Shown in pieces: positions 35,472-44,087 of a DNA stretch of 64,000 nt. This stretch comes from FLUQ01 sp031550605 (GTDB taxonomy: Bacteria; Desulfobacterota; Desulfovibrionia; Desulfovibrionales; Desulfovibrionaceae). The position numbers and the translations under genes were made by a program. The notes below the pieces were generated by a model that did not search any database, was not told where the DNA came from, and saw only the letters and a list, made by a program, of their open reading frames with translations. Where the stretch lies: contig JAVBOK010000041.1 in the NCBI GenBank assembly GCA_031550605.1, forward strand, positions 1 through 64,000, in the 5' to 3' direction. Position 1 is the first letter of the stretch, and each line of letters opens with the position of its first letter.

Positions 35472-35787
35472 ACGAACCGCCCCGGCGCGTCTGGTTAAGC
35501 ACCGGTCCGCCGGGGCTTGCGGCAGTTGGCAAAGTCTTCTTCGGCAACTGCCCGCCACGCAGGCGCAGGCGGCATTCATTGCCGCCGGTGCGCGCCGGAG
35601 TGGGCGTGCCTTGACAAAGCCCAGGCTTGCGGGGTTTGTCCTCAATCTGAAGCCCCGGTTCGCCGGGGCTTCAGATTCCGGACGGATACGCCGGGAAAAG
35701 GCGCGCCCTGCGGCGCGAAACAGCAAGAATCCGCTCCCGCGCGCGGCGGAAGCGGATTCTTGCTCAGGCACGGCGGCAAGATCCGCG
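35472..35787. other. Intergenic interval with repeat copy and hairpin
   Basis: Lies between the convergent tctA and zinc ADH genes. Holds a dispersed repeat (35525-35650) and a perfect hairpin, AGCAAGAATCCGCT (35722-35735) with AGCGGATTCTTGCT (35751-35764). No gene. Confidence 0.7.
35525..35650 (+). repeat. Dispersed structured repeat, copy A
   Basis: About 125 bp alignable with the minus strand at 59086-59211. In the 39-base core 35550-35588 only three bases differ. Four stem-loops (GTTG/CAAC; GGCGGCA/TGCCGCC; CCGG/CCGG; GACAAA..CCC/GGG..TTTGTC) are largely kept, with changes mostly in loops, except the last stem, which is only partly preserved in copy B. Confidence 0.7.
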
Positions 35788-36825
35788 CTATTCCGTTGCG
35801 AATTGCAGCACGGGCTTCACCACGGCCTTGCTGACCGCGTCTTCAAAAGCCTTCAGCGCGCGGTCCACCGGGTAGGAGGACAGAAGCGGCTTGATGTTCA
35901 GCGCGCCCGAGGCCAGCAGGGCCAGGGCTTTTTCATAGTCATCCCAGCCGGACGTGTAGCTGGTGGCGATGGTGATCTCGTTGCGGATGGCGGTGGCGAA
36001 GGGGAAGGCAAGCTCCCTGTTCGGTATGCCCAGAAGCAGCAGGGTACCGCCCTTGCGGGTGGCCGCCAGACCGCTGGCGAACGCGGCGGCCGCGCCGGAA
36101 CATTCGATGGCGCAATCCGCCTTGCGGCCCGCCCGGCGCACGAATCCTTCAACCACGTCTTCTTTCCGGCAATTGAAAGCGGCGAACCCCATGTTGCGCG
36201 CCATGGGCAGACGCGATTCCTCATCGGCGTCCGTGCCGGTCATGACCACGCCGGCTCCGCAAGCCCGCGCGAGTTGCGCGGCCGCAAGGCCGATGATGCC
36301 CACGCCGGAAACCAGCACCGCGTCGCCCGGCCGGATGACGATACGGCGCAGCACGCCGTGCACACTGATGGTCACGGCCTGGGAAGCGGCGCCCTCGGCG
36401 AAGGACAGGGCGTCCGGCAGGCGATGCAGGTATCGTTCCGGCCAGATGACGTACTCTTGCATCACGCCGGGATAGGCAAAGCCCCGGATGCGGTTGCCGT
36501 CGCAGATGTGGGTCATGCCCAGATGGCAGTTGCGGCAGTTTCCGCAATAGATGTTGGACTCGCCCATCACGCGGTCGCCGACTGTGACGTTTCCGACCCT
36601 CTCGCCCACGGCAGCCACGACGCCCGCGCCTTCATGCCCCAGCACCACGGGCACCTGCATGACGTGGTAGGAATCGATCCACTCGTAGGCATGGATGTCG
36701 CTGCCGCACAAAGCCGCGCTGTGGATTTTGACCAGGACCTCATCCCCTCTGGGCGGCGCGGGAGGTTCGACGGCAACGACGCCGATGCCGCCAACTTCCC
36801 GAACAAGCTTCATCACGGCTTTCAT
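35788..36825 (-). CDS. Zinc-dependent medium-chain alcohol dehydrogenase
   Basis: A 345-residue MDR-family dehydrogenase (threonine/galactitol-phosphate/sorbitol dehydrogenase type). Catalytic zinc ligands C40, H64 and E65 are present, as are the structural-zinc cysteines C94, C97, C100 and C108. The NAD-binding stretch is VSGVGIIGLAAAQLA. It lies 14 bp below a lyase gene of the fumarase superfamily and shares its LacI-type operator upstream. Substrate unknown. Confidence 0.9.
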   Translation of the reverse strand: MKAVMKLVREVGGIGVVAVEPPAPPRGDEVLVKIHSAALCGSDIHAYEWIDSYHVMQVPVVLGHEGAGVVAAVGERVGNVTVGDRVMGESNIYCGNCRNCHLGMTHICDGNRIRGFAYPGVMQEYVIWPERYLHRLPDALSFAEGAASQAVTISVHGVLRRIVIRPGDAVLVSGVGIIGLAAAQLARACGAGVVMTGTDADEESRLPMARNMGFAAFNCRKEDVVEGFVRRAGRKADCAIECSGAAAAFASGLAATRKGGTLLLLGIPNRELAFPFATAIRNEITIATSYTSGWDDYEKALALLASGALNIKPLLSSYPVDRALKAFEDAVSKAVVKPVLQFATE

Positions 36826-36839
36826 GGCGGTCCCCCTGC

Positions 36840-38189
36840 TCAGGCCCTTCGCGCCCTGGCCAACGTGTTGTCCACGGATGCGGCTGCTATGCCGACATAC
36901 CCGTGCGGATCGAGAAATTTTTCAATTTCCCGACGCGAGAAGTACCGCATGACCGTCGCGTTGGCGCACAAGGCCTCGGCCAGGGGAATCCGCTTTTCAA
37001 AGGCATGCATGCTCGTCTCGTATACGACGTCGTGAGCGGTGAGACGCCCCATTTTTTCCGCCAGGTGAATCATTACGGCTTCCGACAGCAGCAGGCCGCG
37101 CAGAATGCCCAGATTGGCTTCCATCCGCCCGGGGTACACGATGAGATTCTCCAGAATGTCCACGGTCTTTTCCAGGGCCGCGTCCAGGTGGATGCAGGCC
37201 GCGGGAACAAAATCCCATTCCGCGATTTCGCAGCTCCAGTCCCGCTCATGTTCGACGTTCATGCACTCGACGGCCAGGGGCGCCTGTGAACGGACGCAGC
37301 GGCAAAGGGCGATGACGTTTTCGCAGACCTGCGGGTTGCGCTTGTGCGGCATGGTGGAGGAACCGACCTTGCCCATAAAGAAGGGCTCTTCCAGTTCGCC
37401 GATTTCCGTCCGCTGCAAGGAAAGCACCTCGTGCGTGATGCGCGTCAAGGTTCCGGCGATCAACGCCAGCAAATTCATGAACTCCGCGATATGGTCACGC
37501 GTGGCATGCCAGTGCACGGGCGTAACGCCCAGATTCAGGATATCCATGGTTCTGGCCTGGATTTGCAGGCCCTTGCCGTCCATGGACGCCAGAGTGCCCG
37601 CCGCGCCGGAAAGCTGGCCGATGAACAGGCGCGGGGCGCATTCGGCAAGCCGCTCCTCATGGCGTTCCAGTTCAAACACCCAGGTGGCGGCCTTCATGCC
37701 GAAGGTGATGGGCAGCGCGTGCTGCACATGGGTTCGCCCGGCCATGATCACGTCCCTGTATTTCGCGGCCAGCTTTCTGGCGGCCACGGCACAGCCGGCC
37801 ACCCTGCGGGAAATGAGCGCGTGCGCTTCGCGGATCCGCAAGATCATGCCCGTGTCCACGATATCCTGGCTGGTCGCGCCCCAGTGGACATATTCTCCGG
37901 CGTTGTTGTCCAGCACCTTTTTGAATTCCTTCAACAAGGGGACGATGGTGATGGAACTTTTGTAGTTTTCGCCGATGCCGGAAAAATCCAGCAGTTCCGC
38001 TTTGGCCTTGAGGTTTATCTCCCCGGCCGCGTCTTCGGGAATTATGCCCGCTTCGCCCTGCGCCCGGGCGAGCGCCGCTTCGGTATCGAGCCATTTCTGC
38101 ACCAGATTGCGGTCACTGAAAATTTCCCGCATTTCCACGGTACCGAACAGAGTCCCCAACGCAAGGCTGTCAATTGCTGTATGGCCCAT
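36840..38189 (-). CDS. Fumarase/aspartase-superfamily lyase (AdSL/PcaB-like)
   Basis: A 449-residue homotetrameric-type lyase. The superfamily signature GSSTMPHKRNPQ and the catalytic-His region AGRTHVQHALPITFG are intact. The superfamily adds or removes fumarate-type groups; members include adenylosuccinate lyase and 3-carboxymuconate cycloisomerase. Housekeeping PurB is not indicated because of the sugar/acid dehydrogenase partner and the LacI regulator. ATG 38189 has GGAG five bases upstream; the ORF's GTG at 38195 would be too close to that site. Confidence 0.85.
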   Translation of the reverse strand: MGHTAIDSLALGTLFGTVEMREIFSDRNLVQKWLDTEAALARAQGEAGIIPEDAAGEINLKAKAELLDFSGIGENYKSSITIVPLLKEFKKVLDNNAGEYVHWGATSQDIVDTGMILRIREAHALISRRVAGCAVAARKLAAKYRDVIMAGRTHVQHALPITFGMKAATWVFELERHEERLAECAPRLFIGQLSGAAGTLASMDGKGLQIQARTMDILNLGVTPVHWHATRDHIAEFMNLLALIAGTLTRITHEVLSLQRTEIGELEEPFFMGKVGSSTMPHKRNPQVCENVIALCRCVRSQAPLAVECMNVEHERDWSCEIAEWDFVPAACIHLDAALEKTVDILENLIVYPGRMEANLGILRGLLLSEAVMIHLAEKMGRLTAHDVVYETSMHAFEKRIPLAEALCANATVMRYFSRREIEKFLDPHGYVGIAAASVDNTLARARRA

Positions 38190-38204
38190 ACACACTCCAT
38201 AGTA

Positions 38205-38222
38205 TAATATAACGTTATATTA
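38205..38222. promoter_or_regulatory. LacI-family operator O1
   Basis: An 18-bp perfect palindrome with the CG centre typical of LacI-family sites (core AATATAACGTTATATT). It lies 16 bp upstream of the lyase ATG on the minus strand, so binding there would block its promoter or elongation. Confidence 0.75.
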
Positions 38223-38302
38223 ATATATGTCTATAACTATCAATAATTATTTAAATAAATTGAAAAATATTCTCAATTATAGATATTTTTGCTTGAATTT
38301 AA

Positions 38303-38314
38303 TACAACGTTATA
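38303..38314. promoter_or_regulatory. LacI-family operator O2
   Basis: TACAACGTTATA, one mismatched pair from perfect. Its core AACGTTATA matches O1. Its centre is 95 bp from O1, about nine helical turns, so both sites lie on one face of the DNA and could hold a repression loop. It is near the regulator's own promoter. Confidence 0.65.
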
Positions 38315-38402
38315 CGTACGCTGCGCACAGTGTCAACCGCAAAAACGAGCGCGCCCGCGCCGGCTGCCGGGCACGGTCGCGGATATGGACGAGGAAAACC
38401 TG

Positions 38403-39467
38403 ATGTCTTATGCTTCGGACATGAAAAAGAAGAACGCCGTGCCCCGGGCTACACTCAAAGATGTCGCCGAAATGGTGGGAGTGTCCCTTTCCGCTGTTTC
38501 CCAGGCGCTCAACGGCAGGGGCGCACTGACGGACGAACTGCGCGCGCGCATAAAACAGGCCGCCTTGACCCTCGACTACCGCCCGAATCCGGCGGCCAGA
38601 GTGCTCAGAGGCGGGCGCAGCAGCGCGATCGGCGTGGTGATCAACCATTTCAACAACCCGTTTTTTCGCAACTTTCTGCTCGGCCTGGAAGAAATCACCG
38701 ACAGGGCGGGCCTGTCGTATTTCGTCTCGCAGACGCACGACGAGTTGCGCAAAGAGCGGCTGCTGGTTCGCAAGCTGGCCGAACAGGGCGCGGACGGCCT
38801 GATCGTGCTGAACTGCTCCTCGGAGCATGCCCATCTGGAAGCCGTGAGCGACACCTTTGCCATCCCCATCGTGCTGATCAGCCATACCCTGGGCGACAGG
38901 TTCGCGGCTGTGCAGGCCGACAACCTCCGGGGCGGACGGTTGGCCGCCGAGCATCTGCTGCGCCTGGACGAAAGGCCGCTGCTGCATATAGCCGGAACAA
39001 CGGAAAAATCAGGGCTGCTCAATCGCAAGCTGGGTTTTCTGCAGGGTCTGGCCGCCGCGCGGCCGGAGGCGGACGCCGCGGCCAGTTGCTACACCGCGCG
39101 CGAATTGACTGCCAGGGCCGGGTATGAACTGATGAACGCAATCGTGAAGGAGCATAGCCCCCCGCTCGGCCTGTTTGTGGTCAACGACGAGGTGGCCCTC
39201 GGCGTGCTCACCTACTGCCGCCATCACAAACTCGATATTCCGAAGGATGTGGCCGTGGTCGGGTTCTCCGACATCGACATCCTGGAAACGCTGGACATTC
39301 CCCTGACCACCATCCGCATTCCGCAGCAACGCATGGGCGCGGCGGCGGCGCAAACGCTGCTTGACCTGATAACGTATCCGAAAAACAGGGAGTGCCCTCC
39401 CATCCTTACCCTGCCCGTTTCGCTCGTTGTTCGCGAGAGCACCGCCGGTTCGGCCGCGAACCGGTGA
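38403..39467 (+). CDS. LacI-family transcriptional regulator
   Basis: A 354-residue repressor with an N-terminal helix-turn-helix (TLKDVAEMVGVSLSAVSQAL) and hinge (YRPNPAARVLR), then a periplasmic-binding-like ligand domain (GVVINHFNNPFF onward). The start is ATG 38403 after GAGGA; upstream ATGs lack a site. It is divergent from the lyase-ADH pair, whose two CG-centred palindromes are its likely operators. The effector is probably the acid or sugar degraded by the pair. Confidence 0.9.
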   Translation: MSYASDMKKKNAVPRATLKDVAEMVGVSLSAVSQALNGRGALTDELRARIKQAALTLDYRPNPAARVLRGGRSSAIGVVINHFNNPFFRNFLLGLEEITDRAGLSYFVSQTHDELRKERLLVRKLAEQGADGLIVLNCSSEHAHLEAVSDTFAIPIVLISHTLGDRFAAVQADNLRGGRLAAEHLLRLDERPLLHIAGTTEKSGLLNRKLGFLQGLAAARPEADAAASCYTARELTARAGYELMNAIVKEHSPPLGLFVVNDEVALGVLTYCRHHKLDIPKDVAVVGFSDIDILETLDIPLTTIRIPQQRMGAAAAQTLLDLITYPKNRECPPILTLPVSLVVRESTAGSAANR

Positions 39468-39627
39468 CGGGTCGAGAAAGACATGCTTTTCGCTGTATCG
39501 CGTTGCGCAGGGCCGCCTCGCAGGACGTGATGCGCCCGCCCGCGGGCGGGTGGCGCGGCGGCGCGTTCACGGACGGCCACTTCGCCGCGCCGGGTATCCG
39601 CCAGGACATTTTCAGAGCAACGATGCC

Positions 39628-40617
39628 CTATTGCAGCAGGACGGCGATGAAAGCCTCCCGGTCAAGGCCCGCGAAGTAGTGCCCGATGTCCGCGCCGGCC
39701 AGGGCCTCGCGCAGGGCGGTTTCCTCCAGGCGTTTCCCTGTCAGCAGCGCGGCAATATCCGCCGGGTCGCCGTTGCCGAAATAATCGCCGTGAACGGTAA
39801 AGACCGTGATCAGACCTTCCGCCACATCCAGTGACACTTCCAGCCGGCCGCAGCCTTCAATTCGCCGCTCTTTGCGGATGCTGCACGCCGGGGACGCGCC
39901 GTAGTTCCATTCCCAGGTTTCGTAGCGTTCCTTCTGCAGCCGCCGCGCGGCGGCCAGGTCTTCTTCCGTCAGGTCCAGCCGGACCATGGGATTTTCCCGG
40001 AACATGCATTCGCGCAGCCGGTCCGCGAACGCCGCAATGGGCAGATCATCGGCCATATAGGGTTTGATGTTGGTCACCCGGCTGCGCACGGACTGCAGGC
40101 CCTTGGATTCGATCTTGTCTTTGGGCACGGTCAGGACGCGGCCCACCATGGCCAGGTCGGAATCATAGAGAATGGTGCCGTGGTGCATGACCCGGCCCTG
40201 CTTCACATATTGGGCGTTGCCGGAAAATTTGGCCCCGTCGATGGTCAGGTCGTTGCGGCCGGACAGTTCCGCCTGCACCCCCAGACCGGCCAGGGCCTGG
40301 CGCACCGGTTCGCAGAACAGCGCGATATTGAGTTGCGGACCCGTCCCGTTCACAATGAAGGTGAAATTCAGATTGCCCAGGTCGTGGTACACGGCCCCGC
40401 CGCCGGAAAGGCGGCGCACTACCCGGATGCCCTTTTCCCGCACAAAGGCGGCGTTGACCTCGGCCGCGGTGTTCTGGTGCTTGCCGACGATGACGGCATT
40501 GTCGTTGCGCCAGAGCATGAAATACTCGTGACGCCGGTCCCGGTTGTCAAAGATATGCTGTTCCAGCGCCAGATTGAAATAGGGATCGGTGCCGGGGCTT
40601 TCCAGAAAATACATCAT
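39628..40617 (-). CDS. lplA: Lipoate-protein ligase A
   Basis: A 329-residue cytoplasmic ligase that attaches lipoate (via lipoyl-AMP) to lipoyl domains. RRLSGGGAVYHD (lipoate/AMP binding) and LTIDGAKFSGNAQ are present, with a C-terminal LplA accessory domain (about 240-329). It ends the cluster lpdA-GDSL-lplA below the acoABC genes and should lipoylate AcoC. No strong ribosome-binding site precedes the tandem ATG-ATG start. Confidence 0.93.
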   Translation of the reverse strand: MMYFLESPGTDPYFNLALEQHIFDNRDRRHEYFMLWRNDNAVIVGKHQNTAAEVNAAFVREKGIRVVRRLSGGGAVYHDLGNLNFTFIVNGTGPQLNIALFCEPVRQALAGLGVQAELSGRNDLTIDGAKFSGNAQYVKQGRVMHHGTILYDSDLAMVGRVLTVPKDKIESKGLQSVRSRVTNIKPYMADDLPIAAFADRLRECMFRENPMVRLDLTEEDLAAARRLQKERYETWEWNYGASPACSIRKERRIEGCGRLEVSLDVAEGLITVFTVHGDYFGNGDPADIAALLTGKRLEETALREALAGADIGHYFAGLDREAFIAVLLQ

Positions 40618-40645
40618 GGGGATCGGCCGGATGCGCGCCGCCGGC

Positions 40646-41287
40646 TCAGCCGGGCAGAGGGTTTTTCGGGTGCATCATGCGCCGCAGGCTCCGTGCGCTG
40701 TCCGCCATGCAGGCGCCCATGATCCGGTGCCCTTCGGCGTCGGGGTGCAGCCCGTCGAGAAAATATTCCGCCGGATCGGCGGCGGTCCGCTTCACATGCT
40801 CCATGAAATACGCGCGGAAGTCGACAGCCTGAAAAGAAAAGACTCCGCAGAAACGCCGCAGCCAGTCCGCATACTCGGCGTATTCCGCCGCGGCGCGGGT
40901 GAAATCCGTCAGGCCGGCCCAATCTTCGCGCACCGGCGGAACAAAGGGCACGGGAATGCCGATCAGGGGGACAAGGCCCCCGGCCGCGATCTGGTGGGCC
41001 ATGGCCGACATGTTGGCCCGGGCCGGAGCGGCGCTGCCTTCAAACAGGATGTCGTTGGCTCCGCCCATAAGCAGTACCGCGTGCGGCCTGGCCGGGATCA
41101 CTTCCGTGGCCAGCCGGGCCAGCATGCCGCCGGTGGTATCGCCACTCAGGCCATAGTTGCACAGAGCCGCGCCGGAAGAAGGATTACGGTCCGCGAGCGA
41201 CACCCAGCATTCTTCCCGCCGCACCCCGTACCCGTACGTCAGACTGTCGCCCAGGCAGGCGATGACCAGTTTTCCCATGGCGTTCAC
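40646..41287 (-). CDS. SGNH/GDSL hydrolase
   Basis: A 213-residue esterase/lysophospholipase-like hydrolase. The nucleophile S15 lies in CLGDSLTYG, the oxyanion Asn in GGANDIL, and the D/H pair in DGLHPDAEGH. No signal peptide is seen, so it is cytoplasmic. It begins with GTG at 41287 overlapping the lpdA stop as GTGA; ATG 41278 is an alternative. A role with the dehydrogenase complex is not obvious: thioesterase or ester substrate processing is possible. Confidence 0.85.
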   Translation of the reverse strand: MNAMGKLVIACLGDSLTYGYGVRREECWVSLADRNPSSGAALCNYGLSGDTTGGMLARLATEVIPARPHAVLLMGGANDILFEGSAAPARANMSAMAHQIAAGGLVPLIGIPVPFVPPVREDWAGLTDFTRAAAEYAEYADWLRRFCGVFSFQAVDFRAYFMEHVKRTAADPAEYFLDGLHPDAEGHRIMGACMADSARSLRRMMHPKNPLPG

Positions 41288-42666
41288 ATGCCGTGAACGG
41301 CTTTGCCGAACGCGGCCATAAACGCTTCGGGCAGCGCCTCGCTGACCGTGGGATGCGGATGGACGGTTTCCATGATCTCGTCGGCCGTGGCCTCAAGCGT
41401 CATGGCCAGAGCGATTTCCGCGATCATGTCCGTGGCGTGCCTGCAGTAGAGGTGCGCGCCCAGAATTTCTCCCGTATCTCCGTCAATGACCACTTTGGCC
41501 ATGCCGTCGCTGTCCCCTTCCACCAGGGATTTGCCGTTGGCCGCCATGGGGAATTTGCCGACCTTCACAGTCGCGCACTTCTCTTTTGCCTGCGCTTCGG
41601 TCAGGCCGACGGAGGCCACTTCCGGCTCCAGATAGATGCAGGAAGGAATGGCGTCATAGCGCATGGCGACTTTTTTGCCGCAGATGTGCCCCACCGCCAC
41701 CAGACCCTCGTGCGAGGCCGTATGGGCCAGCATCATCTTCGCGTTCACATCGCCGATGGCGTAAATGCCGGGCACGTTGGTCCGCATGCATTCGTCGGTG
41801 ACCACGGCCCCTTTATGGCAGGCCACGCCCACGGCTTCCAGGTTCAGGCCCCGCGTATCGGGCACGCGGCCCACGGCCATCAGCACGGTATCCGCGCTGA
41901 CGGACGATTCCGCGCCGTCGCTTTCGAAAACCACGGCGTCGCCGCGCACGGCCCTGACCTTCGCGCCCAGGTGAAAGACAACGCCCGCCTTTTCCAGACG
42001 CTTTTTCGCCATGGCCGACACTTCCGCGTCCACCATGGGCAGAATGCAGTCCATCAGTTCCAGCACCGTGACTTTGCAGCCCAGGGCGTTCAGCAGATAG
42101 GCGAACTCGATGCCGATAACCCCGCCGCCGACAATGGCGACGGAGGCGGGCAAAGCAGTCAGTTCCAGCGCCTCTTTGCTGGTGATGACCCTGGTTTTGC
42201 CTTCCAGCGGAATAAACGGCGGCATGAAGGTCACGGAACCCGTGGCGATGATCACGTTTGCCGTCGTGACGCGCGCGTCCCCGACGTTCAGGGTGTGCGC
42301 GTCCGCGAAGGAAGCTTCGCCCGCCAGCATGGTCACCCTGTTGCCCTTGAGCAGGCTTTTCACCCCGCCCGCCAGGCGGCTGACCACGCGTTTGCGCCGT
42401 TCCTGCACTTTCGCCATGGACACGGTCAGGTTGGCGGGGTCGGCCCCTTCAATGCCGAAGGAAGCCGCATTTTTCATTTCATGCAACAGGCTGGCGGTCT
42501 TGATCAGGGTCTTGGTCGGGATGCAGCCCTCGTTCAGGCAGGCCCCGCCGAAGGCGGCCTTTTCGATGATGCAGACGCTTTTGCCCTCTTTGGCCGCGGC
42601 GATGGCGGCCACGTAGCCGCCGGGACCGCCGCCGATCACTGCGACGTCGTATTCATACGGTGCCAT
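41284..42666 (-). CDS. lpdA: Dihydrolipoamide dehydrogenase (E3)
   Basis: A 460-residue FAD enzyme that reoxidises dihydrolipoate on AcoC. GGGPGG at 12-17, the redox pair C43/C48 (GACLNEGCIPTK) and the C-terminal His-Glu (HPHPTVSEALPEAF) are in place. No lipoyl domain is fused. AGGAG precedes the ATG, 61 bp below acoC. Confidence 0.96.
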   Translation of the reverse strand: MAPYEYDVAVIGGGPGGYVAAIAAAKEGKSVCIIEKAAFGGACLNEGCIPTKTLIKTASLLHEMKNAASFGIEGADPANLTVSMAKVQERRKRVVSRLAGGVKSLLKGNRVTMLAGEASFADAHTLNVGDARVTTANVIIATGSVTFMPPFIPLEGKTRVITSKEALELTALPASVAIVGGGVIGIEFAYLLNALGCKVTVLELMDCILPMVDAEVSAMAKKRLEKAGVVFHLGAKVRAVRGDAVVFESDGAESSVSADTVLMAVGRVPDTRGLNLEAVGVACHKGAVVTDECMRTNVPGIYAIGDVNAKMMLAHTASHEGLVAVGHICGKKVAMRYDAIPSCIYLEPEVASVGLTEAQAKEKCATVKVGKFPMAANGKSLVEGDSDGMAKVVIDGDTGEILGAHLYCRHATDMIAEIALAMTLEATADEIMETVHPHPTVSEALPEAFMAAFGKAVHGM

Positions 42667-42727
42667 GGCTACTCCTGTGGAACCGGGGGAACGCGCTCCC
42701 CCCGCAGGGTCCCCTCTTTTCGTCCAA

Positions 42728-44059
42728 TTACATCAGAATCCGGATCGGATTTTCCAGCAACGCTTTCAAGCAGCCAAGAAACCGCGCGGCCAGCAAGCCG
42801 TCGATGACCCTGTGGTCCGCGGTCAGCTGCATGTTCATCATGGGCCGGATGGCAACGGCATCCTCGCCGTCCGGGCCGGTGACCGCCACAGGGGTCTTGC
42901 GCACGGAACTGACCGCCAGAATGGCCGATTCCGGCGGATTGATGATGGCGGTGAAGTTTTCAATGCCGAACATGCCCAGGTTGGAAATGGAGAAGGTTCC
43001 GCCGGAAAACTCGTCCGGCATCAGCCTGCCGGCCTTGGCCCGTTCCACCAGGTCGCGCGTTTCCTCCGCGATGGCGGTCAGGGATTTTTCCTGGGTGTTT
43101 TTAACCACCGGCACGATCAAACCGTTGTCGCCGGCCACGGCCACGCCCACATTGATGCTTGCGTACCGGATAATCCGGTCGCCGTCCAGGGACACGTTCA
43201 TGTCCGGATACCGCTGCAAGGCCTTGCTGGCCGCCAGAACCAGCAGGTCGGATACCGCGATTTTCCGGCCTTCCGGAGCGGCCGCTTCGTTGAGCTGTGC
43301 GCGGAAGGCGGTCAGGTTCGTGGTGTCCACGCTGTCCGTGAAATAAATGTGCGGGGCGCTGAACTTGCTGGCGGAAAGCCGTTCGCCGATAATTTTGCGC
43401 ACCCCGGCGTAAGGAACAACGGCAGCGACGCGCTTGTCCGGGCTGCCGGCCGCGCCTGCCCCGGAAGCGGACGCGGCCCGGGCCACGTCGGCCTTCATGA
43501 CCCTGCCGTCGCGGCCCGTGCCGGCCACCGCCGCCAGGTCCAGGCCCGCCCGGCCGGCCAATTTTCTGGCCAGGGGCGATGCCTTGATGTCCTTCGCCGT
43601 AATGCCGCCCTGGAACCCCGTACCCTGAATGCCGGCCACGGAAGCGATGTCGAGGTCCTCGTCCCGGATCAGCTTTCTGGCCCTGGGGGTCAATTTCAGG
43701 GACCCGGCCTCCACGGCGGGGTCCGGAACGGCCGGCGCGGGCGCGGGCAGGGCAGCGGGGGCAGCGGCGGGGGCCGGCGCGTCGCCGTTGAAAGCGGCCA
43801 GGGCCGCCTCAACCGATTCCCCGGCCTGGCCGACCACGGCGATGGGCGTGAAGACCGGCACGGTCCGGCCTTCGTCCAGCAGCACTTTCAGCAGAACGCC
43901 GTCCAGGGTGGCTTCCACCGGCATGGTGGTCTTGTCGGTATTGATCTCAAAGAGCACCTCGCCTTTTTTGACCGCGCCGCCTTCCGCGACGTGCCATTTG
44001 ACGAGTTGCCCCTCATCCATGTTGTAACCCAGCTTGGGCATGATGATGACTTCAGCCAT
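42728..44059 (-). CDS. acoC: Dihydrolipoamide acyltransferase (E2) with two subunit-binding domains
   Basis: A 443-residue acyltransferase core of a 2-oxoacid or acetoin dehydrogenase complex. Lipoyl domain with K43 (TDKTTMPVEA); Ala/Pro linker (92-115); two consecutive peripheral-subunit-binding domains (about 123-158 and 161-194); catalytic domain with ADHRVIDG (H416, D420). Most E2 proteins have a single such domain. Start 44059 is preferred over the ORF's upstream ATG by homology to other lipoyl-domain N-termini. Confidence 0.92.
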   Translation of the reverse strand: MAEVIIMPKLGYNMDEGQLVKWHVAEGGAVKKGEVLFEINTDKTTMPVEATLDGVLLKVLLDEGRTVPVFTPIAVVGQAGESVEAALAAFNGDAPAPAAAPAALPAPAPAVPDPAVEAGSLKLTPRARKLIRDEDLDIASVAGIQGTGFQGGITAKDIKASPLARKLAGRAGLDLAAVAGTGRDGRVMKADVARAASASGAGAAGSPDKRVAAVVPYAGVRKIIGERLSASKFSAPHIYFTDSVDTTNLTAFRAQLNEAAAPEGRKIAVSDLLVLAASKALQRYPDMNVSLDGDRIIRYASINVGVAVAGDNGLIVPVVKNTQEKSLTAIAEETRDLVERAKAGRLMPDEFSGGTFSISNLGMFGIENFTAIINPPESAILAVSSVRKTPVAVTGPDGEDAVAIRPMMNMQLTADHRVIDGLLAARFLGCLKALLENPIRILM

Positions 44060-44087
44060 GGTAAATTCCTTTTTCACCGGTCCGGGG

